NCBI GenBank assembly: GCA_029783825.1
Contig: JAREIK010014451.1
Coordinates: 62,001 to 126,000, forward strand
DNA from: Sapria himalayana
Lineage: Eukaryota; Streptophyta; Magnoliopsida; Malpighiales; Rafflesiaceae
DNA length: 64,000 nt
Reading direction: 5' to 3'
Below the pieces are notes generated by a model that was given only the letters and a program-made list of their open reading frames with translations, did no database searches and was not told the origin of the DNA. This document shows, piece by piece, positions 25,566 to 37,828 of the stretch (position 1 is its first letter; each line of letters begins with the position of its first letter). A program made the position numbers and the translations under genes.

Positions 25566-27530
25566 AAGTTTTATTTAAATAATAAAATAAAAAAAAATTA
25601 TTTTTGTGATTTTTATCATTTTTGAAGTTTATAACCTTTAAAAATATAATAATTTTTATATTTTTTCAAACGTAAATTTATATTTAGTAATAATAATCTT
25701 AATAATTATAATACATTTAAATTCAATATATGTAATTTATTGTTAGATATTATAAAATTGATTAAATAATAAATTAATATACTATTCTTAATAAGATTGA
25801 TAAGAATTAAAATATAAATGCAAAACCTATATATAATGATTCAAAATCAAAGTAAAATATATTACTAAATAATAATTTTTGTTTTTAAATTTTTACTTCT
25901 TTTTATAAGCTTATATTTTATTTTTATTAAAAATAAATTATTAAAATTATAGTTGTCTCACTCATTATTTATTTTGTACTTAATATATCTATAAAAAAAT
26001 AAACTAATTAAAAATTAAAATGAATTTTTAAAATTATAATGAATACAAATTAAAATGAGATTATGATTTATTATATGTGGTATACCGGTTTAATGGTTTG
26101 ATTATTTAGGAGTTTTATAATTTAGGAGTTTATCAATTTATGTTTTTAGGTATTTAGTGATTTATAGGTTTTATTATATAATAAAATTTTAAAATATTTT
26201 TTTTAGATTTTTTCTGATTTTTAAAGGTTATAACCTTTAAAAATAAAATAATTTTTAAAATATTTTGAAATGTGAATATTATGTATAATTATATAAAGCT
26301 TACTAATTATATATCATATAACTTCAATATAAACAATTTTAATGATAGATATTATAATAATGATCAAAAATTAAAAAAAAAACTATTATTAATAATATAG
26401 ATATTAATTAATATATATTTACATAACACAAAATGCTTCAAAATCAAATCAAAATATATTACTAAATAATAATATTTAATTTTTAAATTTGTCCTTCTTT
26501 TTATAAGCTTATATTTTTTTTGATTAAAAATAAATTATTTAAATAAAATTTGTCTCACTCGAAATTTATTTTGTAATTAATTTTTCTAAATAATTAAACT
26601 ATAAATAATTAAAATGAATATTTAAAATTATAATAAATAGAAATAAAAATTAGATTTATTATTTATTAAGTAGTATATATATGTTAAAATGTTTATGTAT
26701 TTAGGAGTTTCGGGGTTTATGAGCTTACTGATTTAAGTAAGTAAGCATTTAACGGTCTATATGTTTTATTTAAAAAATAAAATAACTAAAAATTTATTTT
26801 TATTATTTTTTCTCATTTTTTAAGATTATAACCTTTGAAAAAATAATAATTTTTAAATTTTTTTCAAAAATGTATACAATATTTATTTATAATAATCATA
26901 ATAATTATTTATCATATAAATTCAATATAAACAATTTTATTGATAGATATTCTAATAATTATCAAAAAATAAATTAAAAATCTATTATGAATAAGATTGA
27001 TATTACTTAAAATATTACTAAAATGATTCAAATATATAACTAATATCAAAACCTAAAATTTTACTAAAAATTTTTAGATTTTTACTAAAAAGTATATTTC
27101 TTAAAAATTTACTAAAAATTTTATTTATAGATATTGAAAATAATATCAAAACCTAAAATGATTCAAAATCAAAGCAAAATATATTACTAAATAATAATTA
27201 TTTGTTTTTAAAGTTTTATTCTTTTTATAACCTTATCTATTTTTTGATGAAAAAAAATTTTTATAAATTATATTCTTAACTAATAATTTATTTTATAATT
27301 AATACATATATAAAAATAAAAAACTAATCAATCAAAATGAATTTTTTAAATTATATTGAAAAAATATATTAATGAAATTTATTAATTATTTTTTAGGGCA
27401 TACCGATTTAAAGGATTATCTATATCGGGGTATCGAGATTTTGTAGTTTATTGATTTAAATGCTTAGGCATTTAGTGGTGTATAGGTTTTATTTAAACAA
27501 TAGAATAATAAATAAAAAATATTTTTTTTT

Positions 27531-27620
27531 ATTATACCTAAATATAATTATTGTTATTTTCAATTGTTTATGAATATAATTTTTGATTAATTATATTTAA
27601 AGGTTATATTTTGGTAATTA
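27531..27620. other. Junction filler at the second satellite orientation switch
   Basis: Reversed satellite stops in a T run at about 27530 and forward satellite resumes at about 27621 (TTAAACCGGCATATCC). The ~90 bp between do not follow the monomer in either direction, although they reuse satellite words (TTTAAAGGTTAT, TTTTCAATTGTTTA). This looks like filler DNA left by end joining. Confidence 0.7.
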
Positions 27621-30600
27621 TTAAACCGGCATATCCTAAATAATAAATCATAAATCTCATTTTTATTAGTATTCATTATAATTTTATATATACATTTTGA
27701 TTATTTATTAGTTTATTTTTATAGAAATATAATTTAAAAAATAAATTGATAGTTAGACAAATATAATTTAAATAATTTATTTTTCATCAAAAAATATATG
27801 TTCTTATAAATGAATACAAAAATTTAAAATTAATATTTCGTAAAATATTTCACTTTGATTTTGAATCATTGTAGGTTTTGTAAATATATTTTAAACAATA
27901 TTTATCTTATTAATAATTGTTTATTAATCTTTTGTACGATCATTATTATAATATATATCAATATAATTGTTTATATTGAATTTACATGATATATAATTAT
28001 TAAGACTATCATAACTAAATATAGTATTCACATTTAAAAAAAATTAAAAATTGTTATAGTTTCAAAGGTTATCCTTCAAAAATGAGAACAAATAACAAAA
28101 AAAAATTTTGTTATTTTATTTTTTAACTAAACCTATAAACGTCTAAATGCTTAAACACTTAAATCACTAAATTCTTAAATCCTAAAACTCTGAAATATAT
28201 AATCTTTTAAACCTGTATATTTTATATTATTAATAATAATTTTATTTAATATCTATCTTATTAATATATTTTACTTTGATTTTGAATCATTTTAGGTATT
28301 GCAAATAAATTTTATTTAATATCTATCATATTAATAATAGTTTATTAATTTATTTTATTATCATCATCATAATATCTAAAAAAATTATTTATATAGAATT
28401 TACATAATATATAATTATTTAGATTATAATAACAAAATAAAATTTTCATATTTTAAAATAATTTAAAAATTATTATGTTTTTAAAGGTTATAGCATTTGA
28501 AAATAAGAAAAAATAGAAAAAATAAATTTTTTGTTATTAGATTTTTTTAATAAAATCTATAAACCACAAAATACCTAAATTCTTAATGAGTAAACTCCTA
28601 AATCCCAATGCCCATAAATACATAACCCTTTAAATTTGTATACTCAAATAATAAATAATAAATCTCATTTTTATTAGTATTCATTATAATTTTAAATATT
28701 CATTTTAATTATTTTTTAGTTTATTTTTATTGAAATATTAATTACAAAATAAATTATCAGTGAGACGGATATAATTTAAATAATTTATTTTTCATCAAAA
28801 AAATATAAGATTATAAAAAGAGGCAAAATTTTTAAAACAAGATATTATTATTTAGAAAATTATTTTAATTTAATTTTTAATAATTTTAGATTTTGCAATT
28901 ATAATTTAATTTATATCATTCTAATTAATAATAGTTTATTAATTTATTTATTGATCATTAATATAATATCTATTTATAAAATTATTTATATTGATTTTAC
29001 ATTATAATATTATCAAGATTATTATAACTAAATATTATATTAACATTTAAAAAAAATTAAAAATTATTATATTTTCAAAGGTTATAACCTTCAAAAATTA
29101 GATAAAATCACTTAAGGCATAAACACTTAAATGACTAAACTCCAAAACACTTAAATACTTAAACCATTAAACCTATATATCTTGAATAATAAATAATAAA
29201 TCTCAATTTTATTTGTATTCATTATAATTTTAAATATTTATTTTAATTATTTATTAGTTAATTTTTATAGAATTATAAATTACAAAAAAATTATGAGGAA
29301 GATAAATATAATTTAAATAATTTATTTTTAATAACAAAAATATAAACTTATAAAAATGAAAAATTATAAAAAAATTATTATTTTATAATATATTTTACTT
29401 TGATTTTGAATAAATTTACGTTTTGCAAATATATTTAAAATAATATCTATCTTATTAATAATAGATTATTAAAATTTTTCTGATCATTATTATAATATCT
29501 AGCAATGTGATTATTTATATTGAATTTAAATGACTTATAATTATTAAGATTATTATAACTAAATATTATATTTACATTTGAAAAAAATTTAAAAATTATT
29601 ATATTTTCAAATGTTATAATCTTAAAAAATAAATAAAATAAAAAAAATAATTTTTTTGTTATATCATTGTTTAAATAAAACTTATAAACCACTAAATGCA
29701 CAAACACTTAAACCTCTAAACTCCTAAACACAAAAGCCCCTAAATACTTAAACCTTTAAACTCGTAAACCTTAAATATAATTTAAATAATTTATTAAAAT
29801 ATTAATTACAAAATAAATTATGAGTGATACAAATATAATTTAAATAATTTATTTTTCATAAAAAAAATAAGCTTATTAAAAGAAGGAAAAACTAAAAAAA
29901 ATTATTATTTAGTAATAAATTTTACTTGGATTTTGAATATTTTTAGGTTTTGCAATTATATTTTAATTTATATCTATCATATTAATAATAACATATTAAT
30001 TTATTTTTTGATAATTGATATCATATATATCAATAAAATTGTTTATATTTAATTTATATTATATATAATTAGAATGATTATTATTACTAAATATTGTATT
30101 CACATTTTTAAAAAATTTTAAACTTATTATATTTTTAAAGGTTATAATCTTTGAAAATGTAAAAAAAATAACAAAATTTTTTTTTTGTTATTTCATTGTT
30201 TAAATAAAATCTATAAACCAATAAATGCCTAAAAACAAAAATCGCTAAAGTCATAAATGAAAAAACCTCTAAATACTTAAAATATTAAACTACTATACAT
30301 TAATAATAATTCATAAATCTCATTTTAATTTTTATTCAGTATATTTTTAAATTTTTATTTTAATTATTTATCAGTTTATTTTTATAGAAATTTTAATTAC
30401 AAAATAAATTAATAGTGAGACAGATCTAATTTAAATTAGACTGGTATACCCAAAATAATAAAGAATAAATCTCAATATTTTTTTTTCATTATAATTTTAA
30501 ATATTCATTTTAATTATTTATTTGTTTATTTTTATATAAATATTAATCAAAAAATAAATTATGAGATACACAAATATAATTTATATAAATTAATTATTTA

Positions 30601-30883
30601 TTAAAAAAATATGGATAAACTTTTTAAAAGAAAAAAAAAATTTCAAAACAACAAATTATTATATAGTAATATATTTTGCTTTTCTACTGAATCATTTTAT
30701 GTTTTGTAATTATATTTTAATTGATATCTATCTTATTAATAATAGATTATTAATTTATTTTTTTGATCATTATTAGAATATTTATCAATAAAATTGTTTA
30801 TATTGAATTTATATGATATATAAATATAATGATTATTATAACTAAATATTGTATTCACATTTAAAAAAAAATTAAAAATTATT

Positions 30884-30915
30884 ATATTTTCAAAGGTTAT
30901 AACCTTTGAAAATAT
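30884..30915. repeat. Representative perfect palindrome of the monomer
   Basis: Sixteen bases to each side of 30899/30900 are exactly complementary (inner arms GGTTA/TAACC, then CAAA/TTTG, TTTT/AAAA, and so on). The inner 24-28 bp recur, intact or with one or two changes, in nearly every monomer on both orientations (for example near 988-1012, 17060, 18813, 47855, 49175 and 62470). A common variant has lost bases in the right arm (ACCTTCAAAAA). Confidence 0.92.
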
Positions 30916-33900
30916 CAACAAATAATAAAAATAAATTTTTGATTATTTTATTTTTTTAATAAAACCTATAAACCCCTAAATGCATACACAGTTAAATCAG
31001 TAAACTATTAAACCTTAAAATGCCTAAATACATAAACCATTAAACCGCTATATACTACTTAATAATTAATAAATCTAATTTTTATTTCTATTTATTATAA
31101 TTTTAAATATTAATTTTAATTATTTATTTGTTTATTTTTATAGAAATATTTATTACAAATTAAATTATGAGAGCGACATTTACATTTTAATTAATTTATT
31201 TTTAATAAAAAAAAATATCTGCTTATAAAAGAAGTAAAAATTTAAAAATTAAAATTTATTATACAGTATTATATTTTACTTTAATTTTGAATCAATTTGG
31301 GTTTTGTAAATATTTTTTAATTAATATTTTATTAATTTAAATTTTGATCATTATTATATTATCTATCAATAAAATTGTTTATATTGAATTTTTATGATAT
31401 ATAATTTTTAAAATTATTATATCTAAATATTGTATTCACATTTCAAAAAATTGTAAATATTATTATATTTTCAAAGGTTATAACCTATGAAAATGATAAC
31501 AAATTATAGAAAATTTATTTGTTATTTTATTTTTTAATATAAAACCTATAAATAGCTAATTGCCTAAAAACATAAATTGCAAACTCCTAAACCACAAAAC
31601 CTCTAAATACTTAAACTATTAAATATGTGTACATTAATAAAAAATCATAAATCTCATTTAATTTTTATTAATTATAATTTTAAATTTTATTTGAATTATT
31701 TATCAGTTTATTTTTATAGAAATATTAATTACAAAATAAATTATTAGTGAGACAGATCTAATTTAAATAATTTATTTTTCATCAAAAAAAGATATATCAT
31801 TATAAAAAGAGGCAAATTTTTAAAAACAAAAATTTATTATTTAGTAATATATTTTATTTTTATTTTGAATCATTTTAGATTTTGCAATTTTATTTTAATT
31901 TATATCATTCTTATTAGTAATAGTTTATAAATTTTTTATTAATCAATATTATAATTTCTATTAATAAAATTATTTTTATTGAGTTTACATTATATATAAT
32001 TATTAAGATTATTATTACTGAATATTATATTCACATTTAAAAAAAATTTAAAATTATTATAATTTCAATGGTTATAACCTTCAAAAATTAAAAAAAATCA
32101 AAAAATTAAATTTTTTATTTTTTCATTCTTTAAATAAAAACTATAAATCACTAAAGGCCTAAACACTTAAATCACTAAACCCCAAAACACCTAAATACTT
32201 AAGCCATTAAACTGGGATATCCTGAATAATAAATAATATATCTTTATTTTATTTGTATTCATTATAATTTTAAATATTCATTTTAATTATAGATTAGTTT
32301 ATTTTTAAAGAATAATAAATTAAAAATAAAGTATGTGGAAGACAAATATAATTTAAATAATTTACTTTTAATAACAAAAAATATAAATTTATAAAAAGAA
32401 GCAAAACATCAAAAAATTATTATTTAGTATTATATTTTACTTTGATTTTGAATAAATTTATGTTTTGCAAATATATTTTAAAAAATATCTATCTTATTAA
32501 TAATAGTTTATTAATTTATTTTTTGATCATTAATATAATATCTATAAATATAATTGTTTATACTGAATTATCATGATATATAATTATTAAGATTATCATA
32601 ACTAAATATAGTATTCACATATAATAAAAAATTTAAAAATTGTTATATTTTCAAAGTTTATAACCTTAAAAAAAGAGAAAAAATAACAAAAATAAATTTT
32701 TTGTTATATCATTGTTTAAATAAAACTTATACACCATTAAATGCCTAAATACATAATTCTCTAAACTCCTAAACCCCGAAGCCCCTAAATACCTAAACCT
32801 TGAAACTCGTAAACCTTAAATATAATTTAAATAATGTATAGAAATATTAATTACAAAATAAATTATGAGTGACAAATATAATTTAAATAATATATTTTTC
32901 AACAATAAAAAATATAAGCTTATAAAATGATGCAAAAACTTAAAAAAATTATTATTTTGTAATAAATTTTACTTTGATTTGGTATCAACATAGGTTTTTT
33001 AATTATATTTTAATTCATATCTATCATATTAATAATAGTTTATTAATTTATTTTTTGATAATTGATATAATATTATCAAAAAAATTGTTTATATTAGTTT
33101 ATATTATATATAGTTTAATAATTATTATTACTAAATATTGTATTCACATTTTTAAATAATTTTAAAATAATTATATTTTCAAATGTTATAACATTTACAA
33201 ATTTGAAAAAATATCAAAAATATATTTTTTGTTATTTCATTGTTTAAATAAAAGCTATAAACCATTAAATGCCTAAATACTTAAATCAATAACTTCTAAA
33301 TCTCGAAAACCCTAAATAGATAAATTTTTTAATCAGTTATATCCTAAATAATAAATAATAAATCTCATTTTTATTTTTTTCATTATAATTTTAAATATTC
33401 ATTTTAATTATTTATTTGTTTATTTTTATATAAATGTTAATTACAATATAAATTATTAGTTAGACAAATATAATTTATATAAATTATTTTTCAACAAAAA
33501 ATATAGATAAACTTTTTAAAAGAAAAAAAAAAAATAAAAAATTATTATATAGTAATATATTTTACTTTGTTTCTGAATCACTTTAGGTTTTGTAATTATA
33601 TTTTAATTGATATCTAACTTATTAATAATAGATTATTAATTTATTTTTTGATCATTATTAGAATATTTATCAATAAAAATATTTTTATGATATATAGATT
33701 TAATAATTATTATAACTAAATATTGTATTTACTTTTGAAAAAAAATTTTAAAATTATTATATTTTCAAAGATTATAATCTTTGAACATTTAAAAAAACAA
33801 AAAATATATATATATTTTTTATTATTTCATTGTTTAAATAAAAGCTATAAATCACTAAATGCCTAAACACTTAAATCACTAAACTACAAAATCTCGATAC

Positions 33901-34007
33901 CCCTATATAGGTAATCGTTTAAATGGGCATACCCTAAATAATAATTAATAAATCTCATTTTTATTTGTTTTCATTATAATTTAAAAAATTCATTTTGATT
34001 GTTTAGT

Positions 34008-34026
34008 TATATATATATATATATAT
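34008..34026. repeat. (TA)n run shared with 45128-45149
   Basis: A short TA repeat following GTTTAGT in one monomer type. The same monomer type about 11.12 kb downstream carries a slightly longer TA run. It is a useful marker of the 11.1-kb segmental duplication. Confidence 0.85.
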
Positions 34027-35132
34027 TAATTATGAAATAAATTATGAGTTAAAAATATAATTTATAAAAATTATTTTTCATCAAAAAATAGATAAGCTTA
34101 TAAAAAGAATAAAAATTTATAAACAAATAATTATTATTAAGTAATATATTTTGCTTTGCTTTTGAATCATTTTAGGTTTTGATATTATATTTTATGTAAT
34201 ATCAATCTTATTCATAATAGATTTTTAAAATTTTTTTTGATAATTTATTAGAATATCTATCAATAAAATTGTTTATATTGAATTTATATGATATATAATT
34301 ATTATGATTATTATAAATAAATATTGTATGCACTTATGAAAAAAATTTAAAAATTATTATATTTTCAAAGGTTATAATCTTAAAAAATGAGAAAGAATAC
34401 AAAAAATAAATTTTTTGTTATTTCTTTTTTAAATAAAACCTATAGACCACTAAATCTTTACTTACTTAAATTAGTAGCTCATAAAACCCGAACCCCCTAA
34501 ATACACAAACCTTATAACAGCTTTATACTACTTAATAAATAATAAATCTCATTTTTATTTCTATTTATTATAATTTTAAATATTCATTTTAATTATTTAT
34601 ATTTTAATTTTTAGAAAAATTAATTACAAAATAAATTTCGAGTGAGACAGATATTATTTAAATAATTTATTTTTAATCATAAAAAAATATAAGCATATAA
34701 AAAGATGGAAAAATTTAATAAATAAATATTTTTATTTAGTAATATATTTTTATTTGATTTTGAATCATTTTGTGTTATGTAAATATATTTTAATTAATAT
34801 TTATATTATTAATAATAGTTTATTAATTTACTTTTTGATCATTATTATAATATCTATCATTAAAATTATTTATATTGAATTTATATGATATATAATTAAT
34901 AAGAATAATATAATTATACATGGTATTCACATTTCAAAAGATTTTAAAAATTATTTTATTTTCAAAGGTTATAACCTTTGAAAATCTAAAAAAAATCAAA
35001 AAAAAAAATTTTATTTTTATTATATAAACAAAACCTATATACCACTAAATGTGTAAAAACATAAATTACTTAACTCCTAAATGTCAAAACCCCTAAATAA
35101 TCGATCCATTAAACTGGTATACCATATATATT

Positions 35133-35704
35133 TGTTGAACAACTCTGCTTCCACAGTAGTGAGATTGAGATACAGAGACACAGAAACAACAAAAAACAAG
35201 CAATATATATATCCGAATTCAGCAACCATCAATGATAGAATCAAAAAATGTGAGATAAATACCGAAAATAACTTGGTTCGTTAAACGCTCAGTACAACTA
35301 ACTAAATCGACCAGAAAATGCTTATGCGTTATAGATTAAACCAACAGAAATGTCTTATAGTATGTAGCACATAGAATAGTAATGATAAATCACACAGAGA
35401 GAAGAGAGAGAGACGATGAACAATTCCACGGGTCCAAAAATTGCCACCCAAAAATAAAATTACAAAGCATTTTATATTAAAATTTCTCTCGGTTCATTTA
35501 ATTGGAGCAGGTCAGTCATGAGATGGGTCAGGCTCTGTTCCAATTTTGGCCCACTGTCCGGTCAGCAAGACCCCCGTTATTGTGCTACTACTACATCCCC
35601 AGCCTTTTAATATTTCCATTCCTGCACTTACATGAAAATATTAAAAATTAAAAAATATTTGGTTATACAAATAGATTATCAAAAAATAAATTACATATAC
35701 ATCA
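35133..35704. mobile_element. Solo-LTR-like element, copy 1
   Basis: A 572-bp non-satellite segment beginning TGTTG and ending ATCA, so it has TG...CA ends. It is flanked by ATATT (35128-35132) and ATAAT (35705-35709), a 5-bp target duplication with one change. Removing the element restores the monomer text CCATAT-ATAAT-AAATC. Size, ends and duplication fit a solo LTR of a plant retrotransposon. No internal coding region, primer-binding site or second LTR is attached, and TG...CA ends do not fix the strand. It contains a GA-rich run (about 35400-35413). Copy 2 lies at 46251-46824. Confidence 0.75.
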
Positions 35705-36166
35705 ATAATAAATCTTAAATATCATTTTAATTTGTATTCATTATAATTTTAAATATTCATTTTTAATATTGATTAGTTTATTTTTTATATAAATATTAAT
35801 TACTAAATAAATAATTAGTCAGACAAATATACTATTAATAAATTACTTTTAATAAAAAAAATATAATCTTATAAAAAGAAGTAAAAATTTAAAAACAAAA
35901 AATTATTGTTTAGTAAAAAATTTTAAATTGATTTTGAATCATTTTAGGTTTTGTAATTATATTTTAATTTATATCTATCATATTAATAATAGTTTATTAA
36001 TTTATTTTTTGATAATTGATATCATATCTATTAATAAAATTATTTATAATTAGTTTATATTATATATAATTATAATGATTATTATTACTGAATATTTTAT
36101 TCACATTTTAAAAAAATTTTAAAATTATTATATTTTCAAATGTTATAACCTTTGAAAATGTGAAAA

Positions 36167-36193
36167 AATAACAAAAATAATTTTTTTGTTATT
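36167..36193. repeat. Representative second dyad (11-bp hairpin)
   Basis: AATAACAAAAA (36167-36177) and TTTTTGTTATT (36183-36193) are perfectly complementary around a 5-base loop. The same pair follows the large palindrome in many monomers, usually within 10-25 bp, with small arm variations. Confidence 0.85.
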
Positions 36194-36874
36194 TCATTGT
36201 TTAAATAAATCCTCTAAACCACTAAATGCCTAAATACTTAAATCAATAACTCCTAAATCTCAAAAACCCTAAATAGATAATCATTTTAAACCAGTATACA
36301 CTAAATAATAAATAATAAATCTCAATATTATTTTTTTAATTATAATTTAAAATATTCATCTTAATTATTTATTCATTTATTTTTAAATAATTATTAATTA
36401 TAGAATAAATTGAGTTAAACAAATATAATTTATATAATTATTTTTCATCAAAAAAATATAGATAAACTTTTTAAAAGAAAAAAATTCAAAACAAAAAATA
36501 TTATATAGTAATATATTTTGCTTTATTTCTAAATCATTTTAGGTTTTGTAATTATATTTAAATTGATATCTATCTTATTGATAATATATTATTAATTTAT
36601 TCTTTAATCATTATTAGAATATTTACCAATAAAATTTTTTATATTGAATTTACATGATATATAATTATTAAGATTATTATAACTAAATAATATATTTACA
36701 TTTGAAAATTATTTAAAAATTATTTTATTTTTAAAGGTTATCATCTTTGAAAATGAGATAAAATCACAAAAATAAATTTTATGTTATTTTATTGTTTATA
36801 TAAAACCTATCAACAACTAAATGCATAAACGCTTAAATCATTAAACTCCTAAACCCCAAAACCCCTAAACCCTT

Positions 36875-36917
36875 AAATACTTATACATTTAAAACATCTT
36901 TAAAGGTTTAAGTATTT
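36875..36917. repeat. Fold-back junction (19-bp arms), copy 2
   Basis: AAATACTTATACATTTAAA (36875-36893) faces TTTAAAGGTTTAAGTATTT (36899-36917) with two mismatches and a 5-base spacer. It is the mirror image of 22338-22380. The flanking truncated text (TTTATATTTATATTTAGTTT, then TTAATATCTATC) is shared too, which shows common descent. Confidence 0.85.
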
Positions 36918-37828
36918 ATAAATAATATATAAATATCTATCAATAAATAATAGTTTATTAATTTATTTTTTGATCATTATTAATTTATATTTATATTTAG
37001 TTTATTAATATCTATCAATAAAATTATTTATTTTTAATTTACATGATATATAATTATTAAGTTTATTATAACTAAATATTGTATTCACATTTGAAAAAAA
37101 TTTAAACATTTTTATATTTATAAAGGTTATAACCTTTATAAATGATAAAAAATTTGAAACATAATTATTTTGTTATTTCATTATTTAAATAAAACATATA
37201 AACTACTAATTGCCTAAACACTTAAATCACTAAACTCCTAAACTCCTAAATACTTAAACCATTAATCCGGTATACCCTAAATAATTAATCATAAATCTCA
37301 TTTTTATTTGTAATTATTATAATTTTAATATTCATTTTAATTATTTATTAGTTTATTTTTATAGAAATATTAATTGCAAAATAAAATTATGAATGAGACA
37401 AATATAATTTAAATAATTTATCTTCATCAAAAAAATTTATAAGCTTATAAAAAGAATCAAAAATTTAAAAATAAAAAATTATTAATTAGAAATATATTTT
37501 ACTTTGATTTTGAATTATTTTAGGTTTTGCAAATATATTTTAATTAATATCTATCTTATTAATAATAGGTTATTATTTTATGATCAGTATTATAATATCG
37601 ATCAATAAAATTATTTATATTAAATTTACATGATATTTAATTTTTATAATTATTATAATTAAATATTCTATTAACATTTGAAAAAAAAATAAAAATTATA
37701 TTATTTTTGATGGTTATAACCTTGAAAATGAGAAAAAATCATAAAAATAATTTTTTTGTAATTTAATTATTTAAATAAAACCTATAAACCACAAAATACA
37801 TAAATACTTAAATTACTAAACTCCTAAT

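Larger units (their letters stand above)
21416..27530 (-). repeat. AT-rich satellite array, reversed block, right part
   Basis: About ten reversed monomers. Irregular units include a fold-back junction at 22338-22380, the fused TAATTTAAATTAGATC monomer near 22975, a short forward-direction segment at 23375-23692, a truncated monomer at about 24230-24300 that matches 16265-16330, and a local duplication at about 27040-27150. The array text from 23.8 to 26.8 kb parallels 15.9 to 18.8 kb with a constant offset near 7.97 kb, part of which is the 2.37-kb insert. No gene is supported; 25025-25252 on the minus strand is a repeat shadow. Confidence 0.92.
27621..35132 (+). repeat. AT-rich satellite array, forward block 2a
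   Basis: About thirteen forward monomers. The unit near 28190-28290 is truncated, with the octamer block joined to TTATTTAATATCTATC text, like its reversed relatives near 16.3 and 24.2 kb. A clean perfect palindrome of 32 bp sits at 30884-30915. The fused TAATTTAAATTAGAC type is near 30425, and CTCGTAAACC types are near 29760 and 32808. A (TA)n run lies at 34008-34026. No gene is supported; the open frames at 29447-29707, 30736-30921 and 32974-33159 are repeat shadows. Confidence 0.92.
35705..37828 (+). repeat. AT-rich satellite array, forward block 2b
   Basis: About three and a half monomers between the LTR-like element and the unique insert. The first ~0.9 kb parallels 46825-47800 at an offset of about 11.12 kb. 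The unit around 36875-37020 is a rearranged monomer with a fold-back junction. The array ends inside an octamer block (AAATTACTAAACTCCTAA). Its right 1.5 kb is the mirror image of 21416-22960. No gene. Confidence 0.9.
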
